Shown here piece after piece: positions 1 through 8,286 of a stretch of DNA of 64,000 nt. The position numbers and the translations under genes were made by a program. The notes under the pieces are model-generated. The model saw nothing but the letters and a program-made list of their open reading frames with translations, was not told the DNA's origin and did no database searches. Location: the NCBI GenBank assembly GCA_903888485.1, contig CAISTS010000061.1, forward strand, positions 1 to 64,000. The letters run 5' to 3'. The stretch's first letter is position 1. Each line of letters opens with the position of its first letter. This stretch comes from an uncultured bacterium. GTDB lineage: Bacteria > Pseudomonadota > Alphaproteobacteria > Rhodospirillales > Rhodospirillaceae.

Positions 1-1062
1 CGCCTTCATAGTGAGCAGGTTCTTCCGCACGTCGGGATGCACGATCAGCGAGTCTGCCGGCTTTTCCGGGCTCTTGGCGCCCTTCAGGCTGCGGCCCTGC
101 AGGCGCTCGCGCGCGTACAGAAGCGCGCCCTGATAGGCGACTTCCGAGAGACCCAAGCCTTGAACGCCCACACCGAGACGCGCGGTGTTCATCATGGCGA
201 ACATGGCGCGCATGCCCTTGTGCTTCTCGCCGACCAGCCAACCCTTGGCGTTGTCGAAGTTGATGACGCAGGTGGCCGAGGCCTTGATGCCCATCTTGTG
301 CTCGATGGAGCCGCAGGACGCGCCGTTGCGCGCGCCGGGTGAACCATCGTCCTTGGGCAGGAACTTCGGGCAGATGAACAAACTAATGCCGCGGATGCCC
401 GGCGGCGCATCGGGCAGGCGCGCGAGCACCAGGTGCACGATGTTCTGCGTGAGGTCGTGTTCGCCGGCCGAGATGAAGATCTTGGTGCCGGTGAGGTTGT
501 AGCTGCCGTCGGCTTGCGGATCGGCCTTGGTGCGCACGAGACCCAAGTCGGTGCCGCACTGAGGTTCGGTGAGGCACATGGTGCCCGACCAGGTGCCGTC
601 GGTGAACTTCGGCAGATAGAGCTGCTTCTGCTCGTCCGTGCCGTACAGCTTGAGGGCGTTGTAAGCGCCGTGGGTCAGGCCCGGATACATGCCGAAGGAC
701 ATATTGGCCGAGCAGATCATTTCCTCGACCAGCATGTTAAGCGACTTGGGCGCGCCTTGGCCGCCGTACTCGGGGTCGGCGCCGAGGCCGGTCCAGCCGC
801 CGGCGGTGAACTGGTCGTAGGCCTCTTTAAAACCCTTCGGCGTGCGCACCACGCCATTCTCGAAGGTGCAGCCTTCCTCGTCGCCGGAGCGATTGAGCGG
901 GAAGAGTACCTCGGCGGCCAGCTTGCCGGCTTCTTCGAGCACGGCATCGACCACGTCCGGCGAGAAATCGCCGTAACCGGGCAGGTTCTGCAGATCGTCG
1001 CCGCCGAAAAGCTCGCGGTAGACGAACTTCATATCGCGCAGGGGAGCCGTATAGACAGCCAT
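1..1062 (-). CDS. Acyl-CoA dehydrogenase (N-terminal 354 residues; truncated by window start)
   Basis: FAD-dependent enzyme that oxidises acyl-CoA to trans-2-enoyl-CoA, the first step of beta-oxidation. The reading frame is open from an ATG at 1062 to the window edge. The N terminus reads [20 protein letters not shown], which is typical of the long (about 590 residue) acyl-CoA dehydrogenases with an extra C-terminal domain. The middle contains the family signature around [13 protein letters not shown], followed by a nucleotide-contact segment ending in [10 protein letters not shown]. The catalytic glutamate would lie beyond the window. A GGAG ribosome binding site precedes the start, only 10 bp after the stop of the hydratase/dehydrogenase gene, so it is the last visible gene of the beta-oxidation operon. 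The exact substrate chain length cannot be read from the sequence. Confidence 0.93.
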   Translation of the reverse strand, partial: MAVYTAPLRDMKFVYRELFGGDDLQNLPGYGDFSPDVVDAVLEEAGKLAAEVLFPLNRSGDEEGCTFENGVVRTPKGFKEAYDQFTAGGWTGLGADPEYGGQGAPKSLNMLVEEMICSANMSFGMYPGLTHGAYNALKLYGTDEQKQLYLPKFTDGTWSGTMCLTEPQCGTDLGLVRTKADPQADGSYNLTGTKIFISAGEHDLTQNIVHLVLARLPDAPPGIRGISLFICPKFLPKDDGSPGARNGASCGSIEHKMGIKASATCVINFDNAKGWLVGEKHKGMRAMFAMMNTARLGVGVQGLGLSEVAYQGALLYARERLQGRSLKGAKSPEKPADSLIVHPDVRKNLLTMKA

Positions 1063-1072
1063 GACTGTTCTC

Positions 1073-3406
1073 CTAGTTCCGCAGCGGTTTGCCGGTGTCG
1101 AGCATGTGCTCGATGCGCGCGAGGGTGGCTTGGGTCTTCACAAGCTCCATGAACGAAGCGCGTTCGAGTTTCATCAGCTCTTTCTCGGTGATGGTCTCGG
1201 TGTGATCGGTGTTGCCGCCCGTGAGCACTTTGGCCAGCGCGAGCGAGACGGTCTCGTCGTGCGGCGTCAGCTTGCCGGCAAGCTTGAAACCCTCGAGCGC
1301 CACCTTCAGGGCAGCCACGCCATGCGGGCCGGGCAACGAGATCACCTGGTCCTTGGGCGGCTGATAGCCTTCGGCCAGCTTCAGCACCTTGGCCTTGGCA
1401 TCGGCCAGCAGGCGGTCGCGGTTCATGCTGATCTGGTCATCTTTACGCAGGATGCCCATCTCCTTGGCTTCCTGAGCGGACTTGGCCACCTGCGCCGTAC
1501 CGATGAGTTCAAAGGCGCGCGCGACCGCGGGGATCGGTCCCTTGGGCAGGCGGGGATCGCTCTTGAGACGCAACAGCATCTCTTTGCAGCCGCCCCAGCC
1601 GGGGATCACGCCGACGCCGACCTCGACGAGGCCGGTGTAGGTCTCGGCGTGGGCCTGGATGGCGTCGGAGTGCAGCAGGATTTCACAGCCGCCGCCGAGG
1701 GCCATGCCCAATGGAGCCGACACGACCGGGAAGGGGGCTTGTTTTAGCGACTGATAGGTCTTCTGCCCGTCCTCGATCTGGCTCTCGATCTCGCTCCAGA
1801 CCGCGATGTTGGCGGCGAACAGCATGAGGCCGATATTCGCGCCGACCGAGAAGTTGGGGCCCTCGTTGTGGACGACGATGCCCTTCCACTTCTTGTCGCT
1901 CTTGATGAGCTTCATGGTGTCCTTGTAGGCCGCCATGATGAGGGGATCGAGGCTGTTGGCGCGCGACGTGAACTCGACGCAAAGCACGCCGTCGCCCAGG
2001 TCCCAAACCTTGGCCGAAGGATTCTTGATGACCGGCGTTGCGCCACGTTTGACGTCGGAGAGCTTTAGCACCCCAGGCGCGCGCACGACTTCGGTGTAGT
2101 CGCCCTTGGTGGTGAGATAGAGCAGCTTCGTGCCCTCGACTTTGTAGAACCCGCCCTTCTCGGCGGCGAGCTTGACCAGCGGCGGCACGTCCATCTTCTC
2201 GGCGGCCAGGCGCTCGGCAAACCACTTGGCGCCGATCTGATCGATGAGCTCAAAGGGGCCGAGCTTCCAGCCGTAGCCGTCCTTCATGGCCTCGTCGACA
2301 TCGACAATGGTGTCGGCGATCTCGGGCACCAGCGATGCGGTGTAGGAAAGGCCCTTGCTGGCCACCTTCCAGGCGTACTGCCCGCCCTTGTCGGGATGCT
2401 CGAGCACGCCGCGCAGGCCTTTTTTGCCGGCGTCGATGCTTTCAAGAGTGGCTTTCACGCTCGGCGCATATTCGCCGGTCTTGAGATTGATGCTTTCCTT
2501 GATCTTGGCGCCGCCGTCCTTGCGCAGGCGATAGAAACCGCTGGGGCCTTTGCGGCCGATCCAGCCGTTCTTGAGCATGGCGGTCACGACCGGCGGCTCG
2601 CCGGAGATGGCGATGTAGGCGTCGGTCTTGGGCAAGAGCGACAGCATCGACTTGGTCAGGTGCGGCATCAGGTCGATGCCGATGAGGTCCAGGAGGCCGA
2701 ATACGCCGGTCTTCGGAATGCCGAAGGGGCGCGAACCAATCGCATCCGCTTCGTCGATTGTAAGGCCCAGGTTCAGCGCTTCGACCACCGCGTTCTGCAT
2801 CCAATAGATGCCGATACGGTTGCCGATGAAGCCGGGCGTATCCTTGCAGACTACCACGCCCTTGCCGAGGCGCACGTCGGCGAAGTCGCGCACCATGGCG
2901 ATGGCGTCCTTGCGCGTCTTCGGGCCGCCGACGACTTCCAGGAGACGCATGTAGCGCGGCGGGTTGAAGAAGTGCGTGATCATGAAGTCCGGCACCATCT
3001 CGGGCGGCATGCCGGCTTCCAGTTCTTTCAGCGGAATGGTCGAGGTGTTGGAAGACACCACCGAACCCGCTTTGCGGTGCGCCTGAACCTTCTTGTAGAG
3101 GTCCTGCTTGATGTCGAGGCGTTCGATGACCGCCTCGATGATCCAGTCGCAGTCCTTCAGAAGATCGAGGTTATCCTCGATGTTCCCGGTGGTGATGAGG
3201 TTCGCATTCTTCTTTGACATGAAGGGCGCGGGGTCGGTCTTCAAGAGTTTGGCGACCGCGCCTTCGGCGATAGCGTTCCTGTTGCTGCCGGTCTTCGGAA
3301 CGATGTCGAGCAGCACGCAGGGCACGCCAGCATTTGTAATGTGCGCGGCGATGCCGGCGCCCATGACGCCCGCTCCTATCACCGCGGCTTTTTTGATCTC
3401 GGCCAT
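1073..3406 (-). CDS. fadN: 3-hydroxyacyl-CoA dehydrogenase / enoyl-CoA hydratase (FadN-type fusion)
   Basis: Carries out the two middle beta-oxidation steps: hydration of enoyl-CoA and NAD-dependent oxidation of 3-hydroxyacyl-CoA. The 777-residue protein begins with a Rossmann motif ([10 protein letters not shown], residues 11-20). Two 3-hydroxyacyl-CoA dehydrogenase C-terminal units follow to about residue 420. A crotonase-fold hydratase comes last, with oxyanion-hole segments NFSVGANI and ALGGGCEI. This dehydrogenase-first order matches Bacillus-type FadN; E. coli FadB has the hydratase first. Length also agrees with FadN (about 790). It starts 12 bp after the thiolase stop and sits 10 bp before the acyl-CoA dehydrogenase, so the three are surely cotranscribed. 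The symbol is by domain order, not by demonstrated orthology. Confidence 0.93.
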   Translation of the reverse strand: MAEIKKAAVIGAGVMGAGIAAHITNAGVPCVLLDIVPKTGSNRNAIAEGAVAKLLKTDPAPFMSKKNANLITTGNIEDNLDLLKDCDWIIEAVIERLDIKQDLYKKVQAHRKAGSVVSSNTSTIPLKELEAGMPPEMVPDFMITHFFNPPRYMRLLEVVGGPKTRKDAIAMVRDFADVRLGKGVVVCKDTPGFIGNRIGIYWMQNAVVEALNLGLTIDEADAIGSRPFGIPKTGVFGLLDLIGIDLMPHLTKSMLSLLPKTDAYIAISGEPPVVTAMLKNGWIGRKGPSGFYRLRKDGGAKIKESINLKTGEYAPSVKATLESIDAGKKGLRGVLEHPDKGGQYAWKVASKGLSYTASLVPEIADTIVDVDEAMKDGYGWKLGPFELIDQIGAKWFAERLAAEKMDVPPLVKLAAEKGGFYKVEGTKLLYLTTKGDYTEVVRAPGVLKLSDVKRGATPVIKNPSAKVWDLGDGVLCVEFTSRANSLDPLIMAAYKDTMKLIKSDKKWKGIVVHNEGPNFSVGANIGLMLFAANIAVWSEIESQIEDGQKTYQSLKQAPFPVVSAPLGMALGGGCEILLHSDAIQAHAETYTGLVEVGVGVIPGWGGCKEMLLRLKSDPRLPKGPIPAVARAFELIGTAQVAKSAQEAKEMGILRKDDQISMNRDRLLADAKAKVLKLAEGYQPPKDQVISLPGPHGVAALKVALEGFKLAGKLTPHDETVSLALAKVLTGGNTDHTETITEKELMKLERASFMELVKTQATLARIEHMLDTGKPLRN

Positions 3407-3418
3407 GATGGCGTGCCC

Positions 3419-4555
3419 CTACATTGCTTCCAAGATCGTCGCGATGCCTTGTCCGCCGCCGATGCACTGGGTGGCCAGCGCGTACTTCTTCTTCTCGCGC
3501 TTCAGGAGTGCGGCAGCTTTGCCGGTGATGCGCGCGCCCGTGGCCCCGAGCGGGTGGCCGATGGCGATGGCGCCGCCGTCGATGTTGGTCTTGGACAGGT
3601 CTATACCCAAATCCTTCACCACCGCGAGGCTCTGCGCCGAGAAGGCTTCATTGAGTTCGATGATGTCGATTTGGTTCAGCTTGAGGCCGGCCCGCGCGAG
3701 GGCTTTCTGTGTCGCGCCGACTGGGCCGATGCCCATGATCTCGGGCGCGCAGCCCGACACGGCGATGGAGAGGATGCGCGCGAGGGGCGTCAGGCCATTT
3801 TTCTTGGCGTATTCCTCGGTGCACACCAGCACCGCCGAGGCGCCGTCGGTGAGCGGCGATGAGGTGCCGGCGGTTACTGTTCCCTTTTCGCTGAAGGCGG
3901 GCTTCAGGCCGGCGAGCGCTTCGACAGTGCTGTCGGCGCGGATGCAGCCATCGGTGTCGATCATGCCACCTTCGCCCTTCACGGGAATGATCTCGTCCTT
4001 GAACTTTCCGGCGGCCTGGGCGGCGGCGGCGCGCCGATGGCTTTCGACGGCGAACTCTTCCTGGGTCTTTCGCGAGATCTGATACTTCTCGGCCAAGTTC
4101 TCGGCTGTCTCACCCATGCCGATGTATGCCTTCGAGCCCGCATCGACCAGCGTCGGGTTCGGCATCGGGTTGAACCCACCCATCGACACCCGGCTCATAC
4201 TTTCGATGCCTGCGCAGATGAACACTTCGCCAGCGCCCATCTTGATGGCCCCGGCGGCCTGGTGGATCGCCTGCATGGAGGAGCCGCAGAAGCGGTTGAT
4301 GGTGTCGCCCGCCACCGTGATCGGCAGGCCCGCGAGGAAGACGACGTTGCGCGCGATGTTGAGGCCCTGCTCGCCTTCCGGGAAGGCGCAACCCATGGCG
4401 AGGTCCTCGATGTCCTCGACTTTTACCTTGGTCTTGGCGACGAGACCTTTGATCACGGTCGCGACCATGTCGTCGGCGCGCGTCTTGCGAAGCGCACCCT
4501 TATTGGCGAGATGGAACGGCGAACGGACGTATCCGGCGATGACGACGTTGCTCAT
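3419..4555 (-). CDS. fadA: Acetyl-CoA acyltransferase (thiolase)
   Basis: Cleaves 3-ketoacyl-CoA with CoA to give acetyl-CoA and a shortened acyl-CoA, the last step of each beta-oxidation round. The 378-residue protein has the thiolase landmarks: nucleophilic Cys90 in RFCGSSMQA, the GHPLGATGAR histidine motif near residue 334, and the second cysteine near 364 in CIGGGQGIA. Length is normal for degradative thiolases (380-400). An AGGGGA ribosome binding site precedes the ATG. It is the second gene of the operon, 34 bp after the acyl-CoA ligase and 12 bp before the FadN-type gene. This placement favours a degradative role over acetoacetyl-CoA synthesis. Confidence 0.95.
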   Translation of the reverse strand: MSNVVIAGYVRSPFHLANKGALRKTRADDMVATVIKGLVAKTKVKVEDIEDLAMGCAFPEGEQGLNIARNVVFLAGLPITVAGDTINRFCGSSMQAIHQAAGAIKMGAGEVFICAGIESMSRVSMGGFNPMPNPTLVDAGSKAYIGMGETAENLAEKYQISRKTQEEFAVESHRRAAAAQAAGKFKDEIIPVKGEGGMIDTDGCIRADSTVEALAGLKPAFSEKGTVTAGTSSPLTDGASAVLVCTEEYAKKNGLTPLARILSIAVSGCAPEIMGIGPVGATQKALARAGLKLNQIDIIELNEAFSAQSLAVVKDLGIDLSKTNIDGGAIAIGHPLGATGARITGKAAALLKREKKKYALATQCIGGGQGIATILEAM

Positions 4556-4589
4556 GACTGGTCCCCTTATGACGAACCCGTGAAGTTGT

Positions 4590-6314
4590 TTACGTGGCAG
4601 CCTGCTCCGCTTTTGCGGCCTCGGCCTCTTCTTGCTTCAACTCTTTCTTAGACAGCTTGCCGATCAGCGATTTGGGAAGCTCGTCGCGAAACTCGTATTC
4701 GGCGGGCTGCTCGATCTTCGAAACTTTGTCTTTCATGAAGGCGCGGATTTCGGCTTCGGTCAGCGTCATACCCTTGCGCACCTTGATGAAGGCTTTGGGC
4801 GCCTCGCCGCGGTAGGGATCGGGAATGCCGATCACCGAGGTTTCCTCGACCGCCGGGTGCTGGTAGAGCGCCTCTTCGAGCACACGCGGATAGATCTTGT
4901 AGCCCGAGGCGTTGATCATGTCCTTGATGCGGTCGACGATGAAGACGTAACCCTCTTCGTCCATGTAGCCGACGTCGCCGGTGTGCAGCGCGCCGTTCTT
5001 CATGACATCGGCCGTGTCCTTAGGGCGGTTCCAGTAGCCCTTCATGACCTGCGGACCGCGCACGCAAATCTCGCCCTTCTCGCCGATACCAAGCACGCGG
5101 TCGTCATCGAGCGCGCGGATTTCCACAATCGTGCCCGGCATGGGCAATCCGATGGAGCCCGGCTTGTTCGCGCCCTCCGTGGGATTGGTGCACACGACCG
5201 GGGACGTCTCCGACAGGCCATAGCCCTCGACCACCACGCACTTCGTCCGCTCCTCAAAAGACCTCTTCACTTCGACCGGTAAAGGCGCGCCGCCGGAAAT
5301 GCAGAGCTTGATTGAAGTGAGGTCATATTTGTCCACGTCCGGCGCGTTGTTGATGGCGGTGTAGATGGTTGGCACCGCCGGAAACAACGTCGGCTTCTTC
5401 TTGTCGATGTTCTTCAAGCAATCTTTGAGGTCGAAGCGCGGCATCATGATGATCTCGGCGCCGTACTCGAGGCCGACCAGAAGGATGACCGTCATCGCGA
5501 AGACATGGAAGAACGGTAGTGCCGCGAGGAAACGTTCGTTGCCCTTGTCGGGATTGTTGAACCACACCGATACCTGGCGCGCGTTGGCCGAGATATTGCC
5601 GTGCGTGAGCATCGCTGCTTTGGGCACACCCGTGGTGCCACCCGTGTACTGCAGCACGGCAAGATCTTCCTGCGGATCGATGGTCGCGGGGGTGATGTCG
5701 CCGTCGTTGTCGACCAGGTGATCCCACCAAATCTGGCGGTCGTCTTCCTCGACATCGGCGACGGTCTTGCGCTTGAAGAGGTTGAACATGACCGCCGTAG
5801 CCAGCGGCAGCGCCTCGGCCATCGAGCAGACGATCAGTTTGCGCAAGGGCGTGTTGTTCAGCAGCGTGCGCGCCTTGGGATACATGGCGGTCAGGTCCAT
5901 GGTGACCATGAACTGCGCGCCGGAATCCTTGACCATGTTCTCGAGTTCGCCGGCGGCGTAGAGAGGGTTCATGTTGACCACGGTCCCGCCCGCCATCAGC
6001 ACGCCGAAGAATGCGGCGATGTAGTAAGGAGTATTGGGCAGCAGCAGCGCGACGCGCGTGCCCTTGGTCACGCCCAGCTTCTGGAAACCCGTCGCGGCGC
6101 GCGCGGCCAGTTCGCCCGTCTCGGCGTAGGTCCAACGCTTGCCGAGGAACTCCATGCACGGATGGTCGGGGTAGGCGGCGACGGCGTCGAGCAGCAGCTG
6201 GTAGGCCGGGACCTCTGGAATCGGCATCGCCCAATCCGCAAACGGCGGATAGTTCTTGAGCCAGGGATAATCGGGTTTCTTCCCGGCAGGTCGCGTCGCT
6301 TCAGATACCGCCAT
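4590..6314 (-). CDS. fadD: Long-chain fatty acid--CoA ligase
   Basis: ATP-dependent activation of free fatty acids to acyl-CoA through an acyl-adenylate, feeding the downstream beta-oxidation genes. It has the AMP-binding P-loop YTGGTTGVPKAAMLTH at about residues 224-240. The adenylate-binding GYGLSETSP, the TGDVGYMDEEGY motif and the C-terminal lysine domain (GKLSKKELK) follow. At 574 residues it has the usual length of FadD (about 560). I chose the ATG at 6314 because GAGGG lies just upstream; an in-frame GTG at 6326 would add four residues. First gene of the operon with thiolase, FadN and acyl-CoA dehydrogenase. Chain-length preference is not readable. Confidence 0.93.
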   Translation of the reverse strand: MAVSEATRPAGKKPDYPWLKNYPPFADWAMPIPEVPAYQLLLDAVAAYPDHPCMEFLGKRWTYAETGELAARAATGFQKLGVTKGTRVALLLPNTPYYIAAFFGVLMAGGTVVNMNPLYAAGELENMVKDSGAQFMVTMDLTAMYPKARTLLNNTPLRKLIVCSMAEALPLATAVMFNLFKRKTVADVEEDDRQIWWDHLVDNDGDITPATIDPQEDLAVLQYTGGTTGVPKAAMLTHGNISANARQVSVWFNNPDKGNERFLAALPFFHVFAMTVILLVGLEYGAEIIMMPRFDLKDCLKNIDKKKPTLFPAVPTIYTAINNAPDVDKYDLTSIKLCISGGAPLPVEVKRSFEERTKCVVVEGYGLSETSPVVCTNPTEGANKPGSIGLPMPGTIVEIRALDDDRVLGIGEKGEICVRGPQVMKGYWNRPKDTADVMKNGALHTGDVGYMDEEGYVFIVDRIKDMINASGYKIYPRVLEEALYQHPAVEETSVIGIPDPYRGEAPKAFIKVRKGMTLTEAEIRAFMKDKVSKIEQPAEYEFRDELPKSLIGKLSKKELKQEEAEAAKAEQAAT

Positions 6315-6445
6315 AACCTCCCTCACAGCCCACGTCCCCCCGCAGGCTTATTTCGAAAAATCCTAGCGAATCAAACGGTTCGCTACCAGTGCCGGCAGGA
6401 ACGGGCCTAAAACCGGCCTAGAATCGGGGGTGGGGCCGAGACAAA

Positions 6446-6464
6446 GCCGCGCAGAAAGCGCGAC
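6446..6464 (-). terminator. Weak intrinsic-terminator-like hairpin downstream of the SCP2 gene
   Basis: A 7-bp GC stem (GTCGCGC / GCGCGGC, one G-T pair) with a 5-nt loop, followed on the minus strand by TTTGT. It lies 20 bp after the stop of the SCP2 gene and before the FadD gene. The short T-run makes it a weak call; it could equally be incidental. Confidence 0.3.
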
Positions 6465-6484
6465 TCCGGGCGGAAATTCCCGGC

Positions 6485-6793
6485 TTATTTGTCGAGCAGG
6501 CTCGAAAGCTTGAGGGCGATGCCCTTGGAACCGAAGACTTTCAGTTTGCCCAAGGTGAAAGCCACCATGGGATTAAGATCGCCGTTGATGAGCTTGACCA
6601 TATTGTCGGCCGACAGGGCCAGTGTGGTCTCGGCGTCGTCGGTGTCCGGGTTGGGGACGATCTTGACCTCGTCGCCGGTGGCGTCCAGCAGGATCTTGCC
6701 GTCGTCGCCCAGGTCAAAGAGGACGGTGTGGTGCAGTTCCTTGAGCTTTTCGGCCTTGCCTTGCATCTCGCCGATCAGGTCTTCCAGCGCCAT
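6485..6793 (-). CDS. SCP2 sterol-binding domain protein
   Basis: Small single-domain protein of 102 residues that belongs to the SCP2 fold. These are hydrophobic-pocket proteins that bind or carry fatty acyl chains and other lipids. The pattern is characteristic: a DGKILLDATG strand, then DAETTLALSADNMVKLINGD and a final GKLKVFGSKGIALKLSSLL helix. It lies on the same strand directly upstream of the fatty acid CoA-ligase, about 170 bp away, which fits a role in handling acyl-CoA or fatty acids. Whether it is cotranscribed is uncertain because a weak hairpin lies between them. No signal peptide, so cytosolic. Confidence 0.88.
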   Translation of the reverse strand: MALEDLIGEMQGKAEKLKELHHTVLFDLGDDGKILLDATGDEVKIVPNPDTDDAETTLALSADNMVKLINGDLNPMVAFTLGKLKVFGSKGIALKLSSLLDK

Positions 6794-6997
6794 TTGCCGC
6801 TCCCCCCTTGTCTTGGTTCAGACTGCCAACCGATATCAATATGCCACAGAAGTATAAGTAATTCATGGCGTTAATTGACCCGGGCGGCGTGACCGGCTAG
6901 CTTTCTTGAGTCGCGCCAAGGGCTTAGTAGGTGCGGACGAGGCGCCCGACTGCGGTTGAGGGGCTGCGGGCCTTCCTCTAGGGGCAAGTGTACGACG

Positions 6998-8233
6998 ATG
7001 TCCGATACCCATGCAGCGACAGCGCCGGGCGGTGCGCAAGCCAAGCTTAAGGACTTGCGCGCGCTCGTGCAGGACATGGGCCACTGGCGCCACGCGCCCG
7101 AAGGTGGCGTCAATCTGATCATCATCAGCGTCACCGCCTCGCTGCCTGAGACCAAACGCACCCCCGAGCTGGTTGCGCAGATCGGCGAGGGCGTAATCGG
7201 GATCGCCGGCAGAAAAAACGGCACGACCTATGCGGTCTCATCCTGCGACTTTGCCATCATGGTGAAGCTGAGCGAGGCCGCGCTCGTGGGTGTCGTGCGC
7301 GACATCAAGGTCGACATGCTGCGCACCATCGAGCGCAACTTCCCCGGCTCCTTCGGCACCATCGACCAGAGCCGCCTCGTGCTGTCCTATGACCTCGTAA
7401 ACAACTACCGCTCGGCGGCCGACCGCATCGCCAAGTACGCCGAGATCGCGCAGCGCGCCGTCGCCGAGCCCGAGGGCGACAAGCAGCTGCGCCCGCTGAC
7501 GACCGCCGACATCAAGAACGTGATGCGGGCTTATGAGAAATTCGGCACCGACAAGTTCGTCAAAGCCTTCGTGCGCAGCCAGGATGTGATGATGAATATT
7601 GCCGGCAAGCCGCCCGAAGCGGTGATGACCGAGTATTTCATCAGCATGGACCTGCTCCGCAAGCCGCTGTTCGTCGATGTCGAGATGCGCGGCTCCGGTC
7701 GGCTGTTCAACGAATTCACGCTGGTTCTGGACCAGATTCTGCTCCAGGCCTTCAACCACATGCACACCACCGAGGCGCGCTGCTCGATCAACCTGAACGT
7801 CGAGAGCGTCTTCACCGAGGCGTTCGAAGGTTTCATCGAGGCCACGCCGCCGACGAAACTGCAGCAAGTGGTGTTCGAATTCCGCCAGTCCAACATCGTC
7901 GAAAACTTCGACGAATTCCAGGTGGCGCGCGGGCTCATCAAATCCAAGGGCGCGCATATCGCGGTCGATCAGATCTTCCCGCAGACCGTCGGTCTCGTCG
8001 ATCTCGACTACATCGGCGCGAGTATCGCCAAGATTCACTGGCGCAACGGCGCCGAGGAAATTCTCAAGGAGCGCGAACGCGCCATCAAGTACCTGATCGA
8101 TTGTAATGTGCTGCCCGTCCTCATTCGCGTCGACAACGAACGCGCGCTCGAAATCGGCGCGAGCATGGGCATCAACATGTTCCAGGGTTTCCACATCGAC
8201 AAGCTCCTGGGCGGCGCCAAGGTTCCGGTTTAG
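6998..8233 (+). CDS. Degenerate EAL-domain protein, probably catalytically inactive
   Basis: 411-residue cytosolic protein. The last 190 residues look like an EAL (c-di-GMP phosphodiesterase) fold: NLNVES strand, VVFEFRQS, a helix, then GAHIAVDQIF, AKIHW and the terminal QGFHIDKLLGG. The signature EAL loop itself is missing, and the usual DDFG(T/S)G metal loop is reduced to VDQI. Residues needed for two-metal catalysis are therefore not all present. The N-terminal 220 residues match no family I recognise. I chose ATG 6998 over an in-frame ATG at 6956 because the extension looks non-coding. The next gene, 53 bp downstream, is a SpoIIE phosphatase. A role as a c-di-GMP receptor or protein-interaction module is inference. 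Confidence 0.72.
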   Translation: MSDTHAATAPGGAQAKLKDLRALVQDMGHWRHAPEGGVNLIIISVTASLPETKRTPELVAQIGEGVIGIAGRKNGTTYAVSSCDFAIMVKLSEAALVGVVRDIKVDMLRTIERNFPGSFGTIDQSRLVLSYDLVNNYRSAADRIAKYAEIAQRAVAEPEGDKQLRPLTTADIKNVMRAYEKFGTDKFVKAFVRSQDVMMNIAGKPPEAVMTEYFISMDLLRKPLFVDVEMRGSGRLFNEFTLVLDQILLQAFNHMHTTEARCSINLNVESVFTEAFEGFIEATPPTKLQQVVFEFRQSNIVENFDEFQVARGLIKSKGAHIAVDQIFPQTVGLVDLDYIGASIAKIHWRNGAEEILKERERAIKYLIDCNVLPVLIRVDNERALEIGASMGINMFQGFHIDKLLGGAKVPV

Positions 8234-8286
8234 CTCGGGTAAACAAAACCCGCCCCGCGCGCGTTATGGGGTAAACTCATCGTCCC

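Noticed and set aside
7238-8194. 318-codon minus-strand frame opposite the EAL-like gene
   Set aside because: Plus-strand frame has fold landmarks and normal codon use; the antisense is His/Asp-rich shadow.
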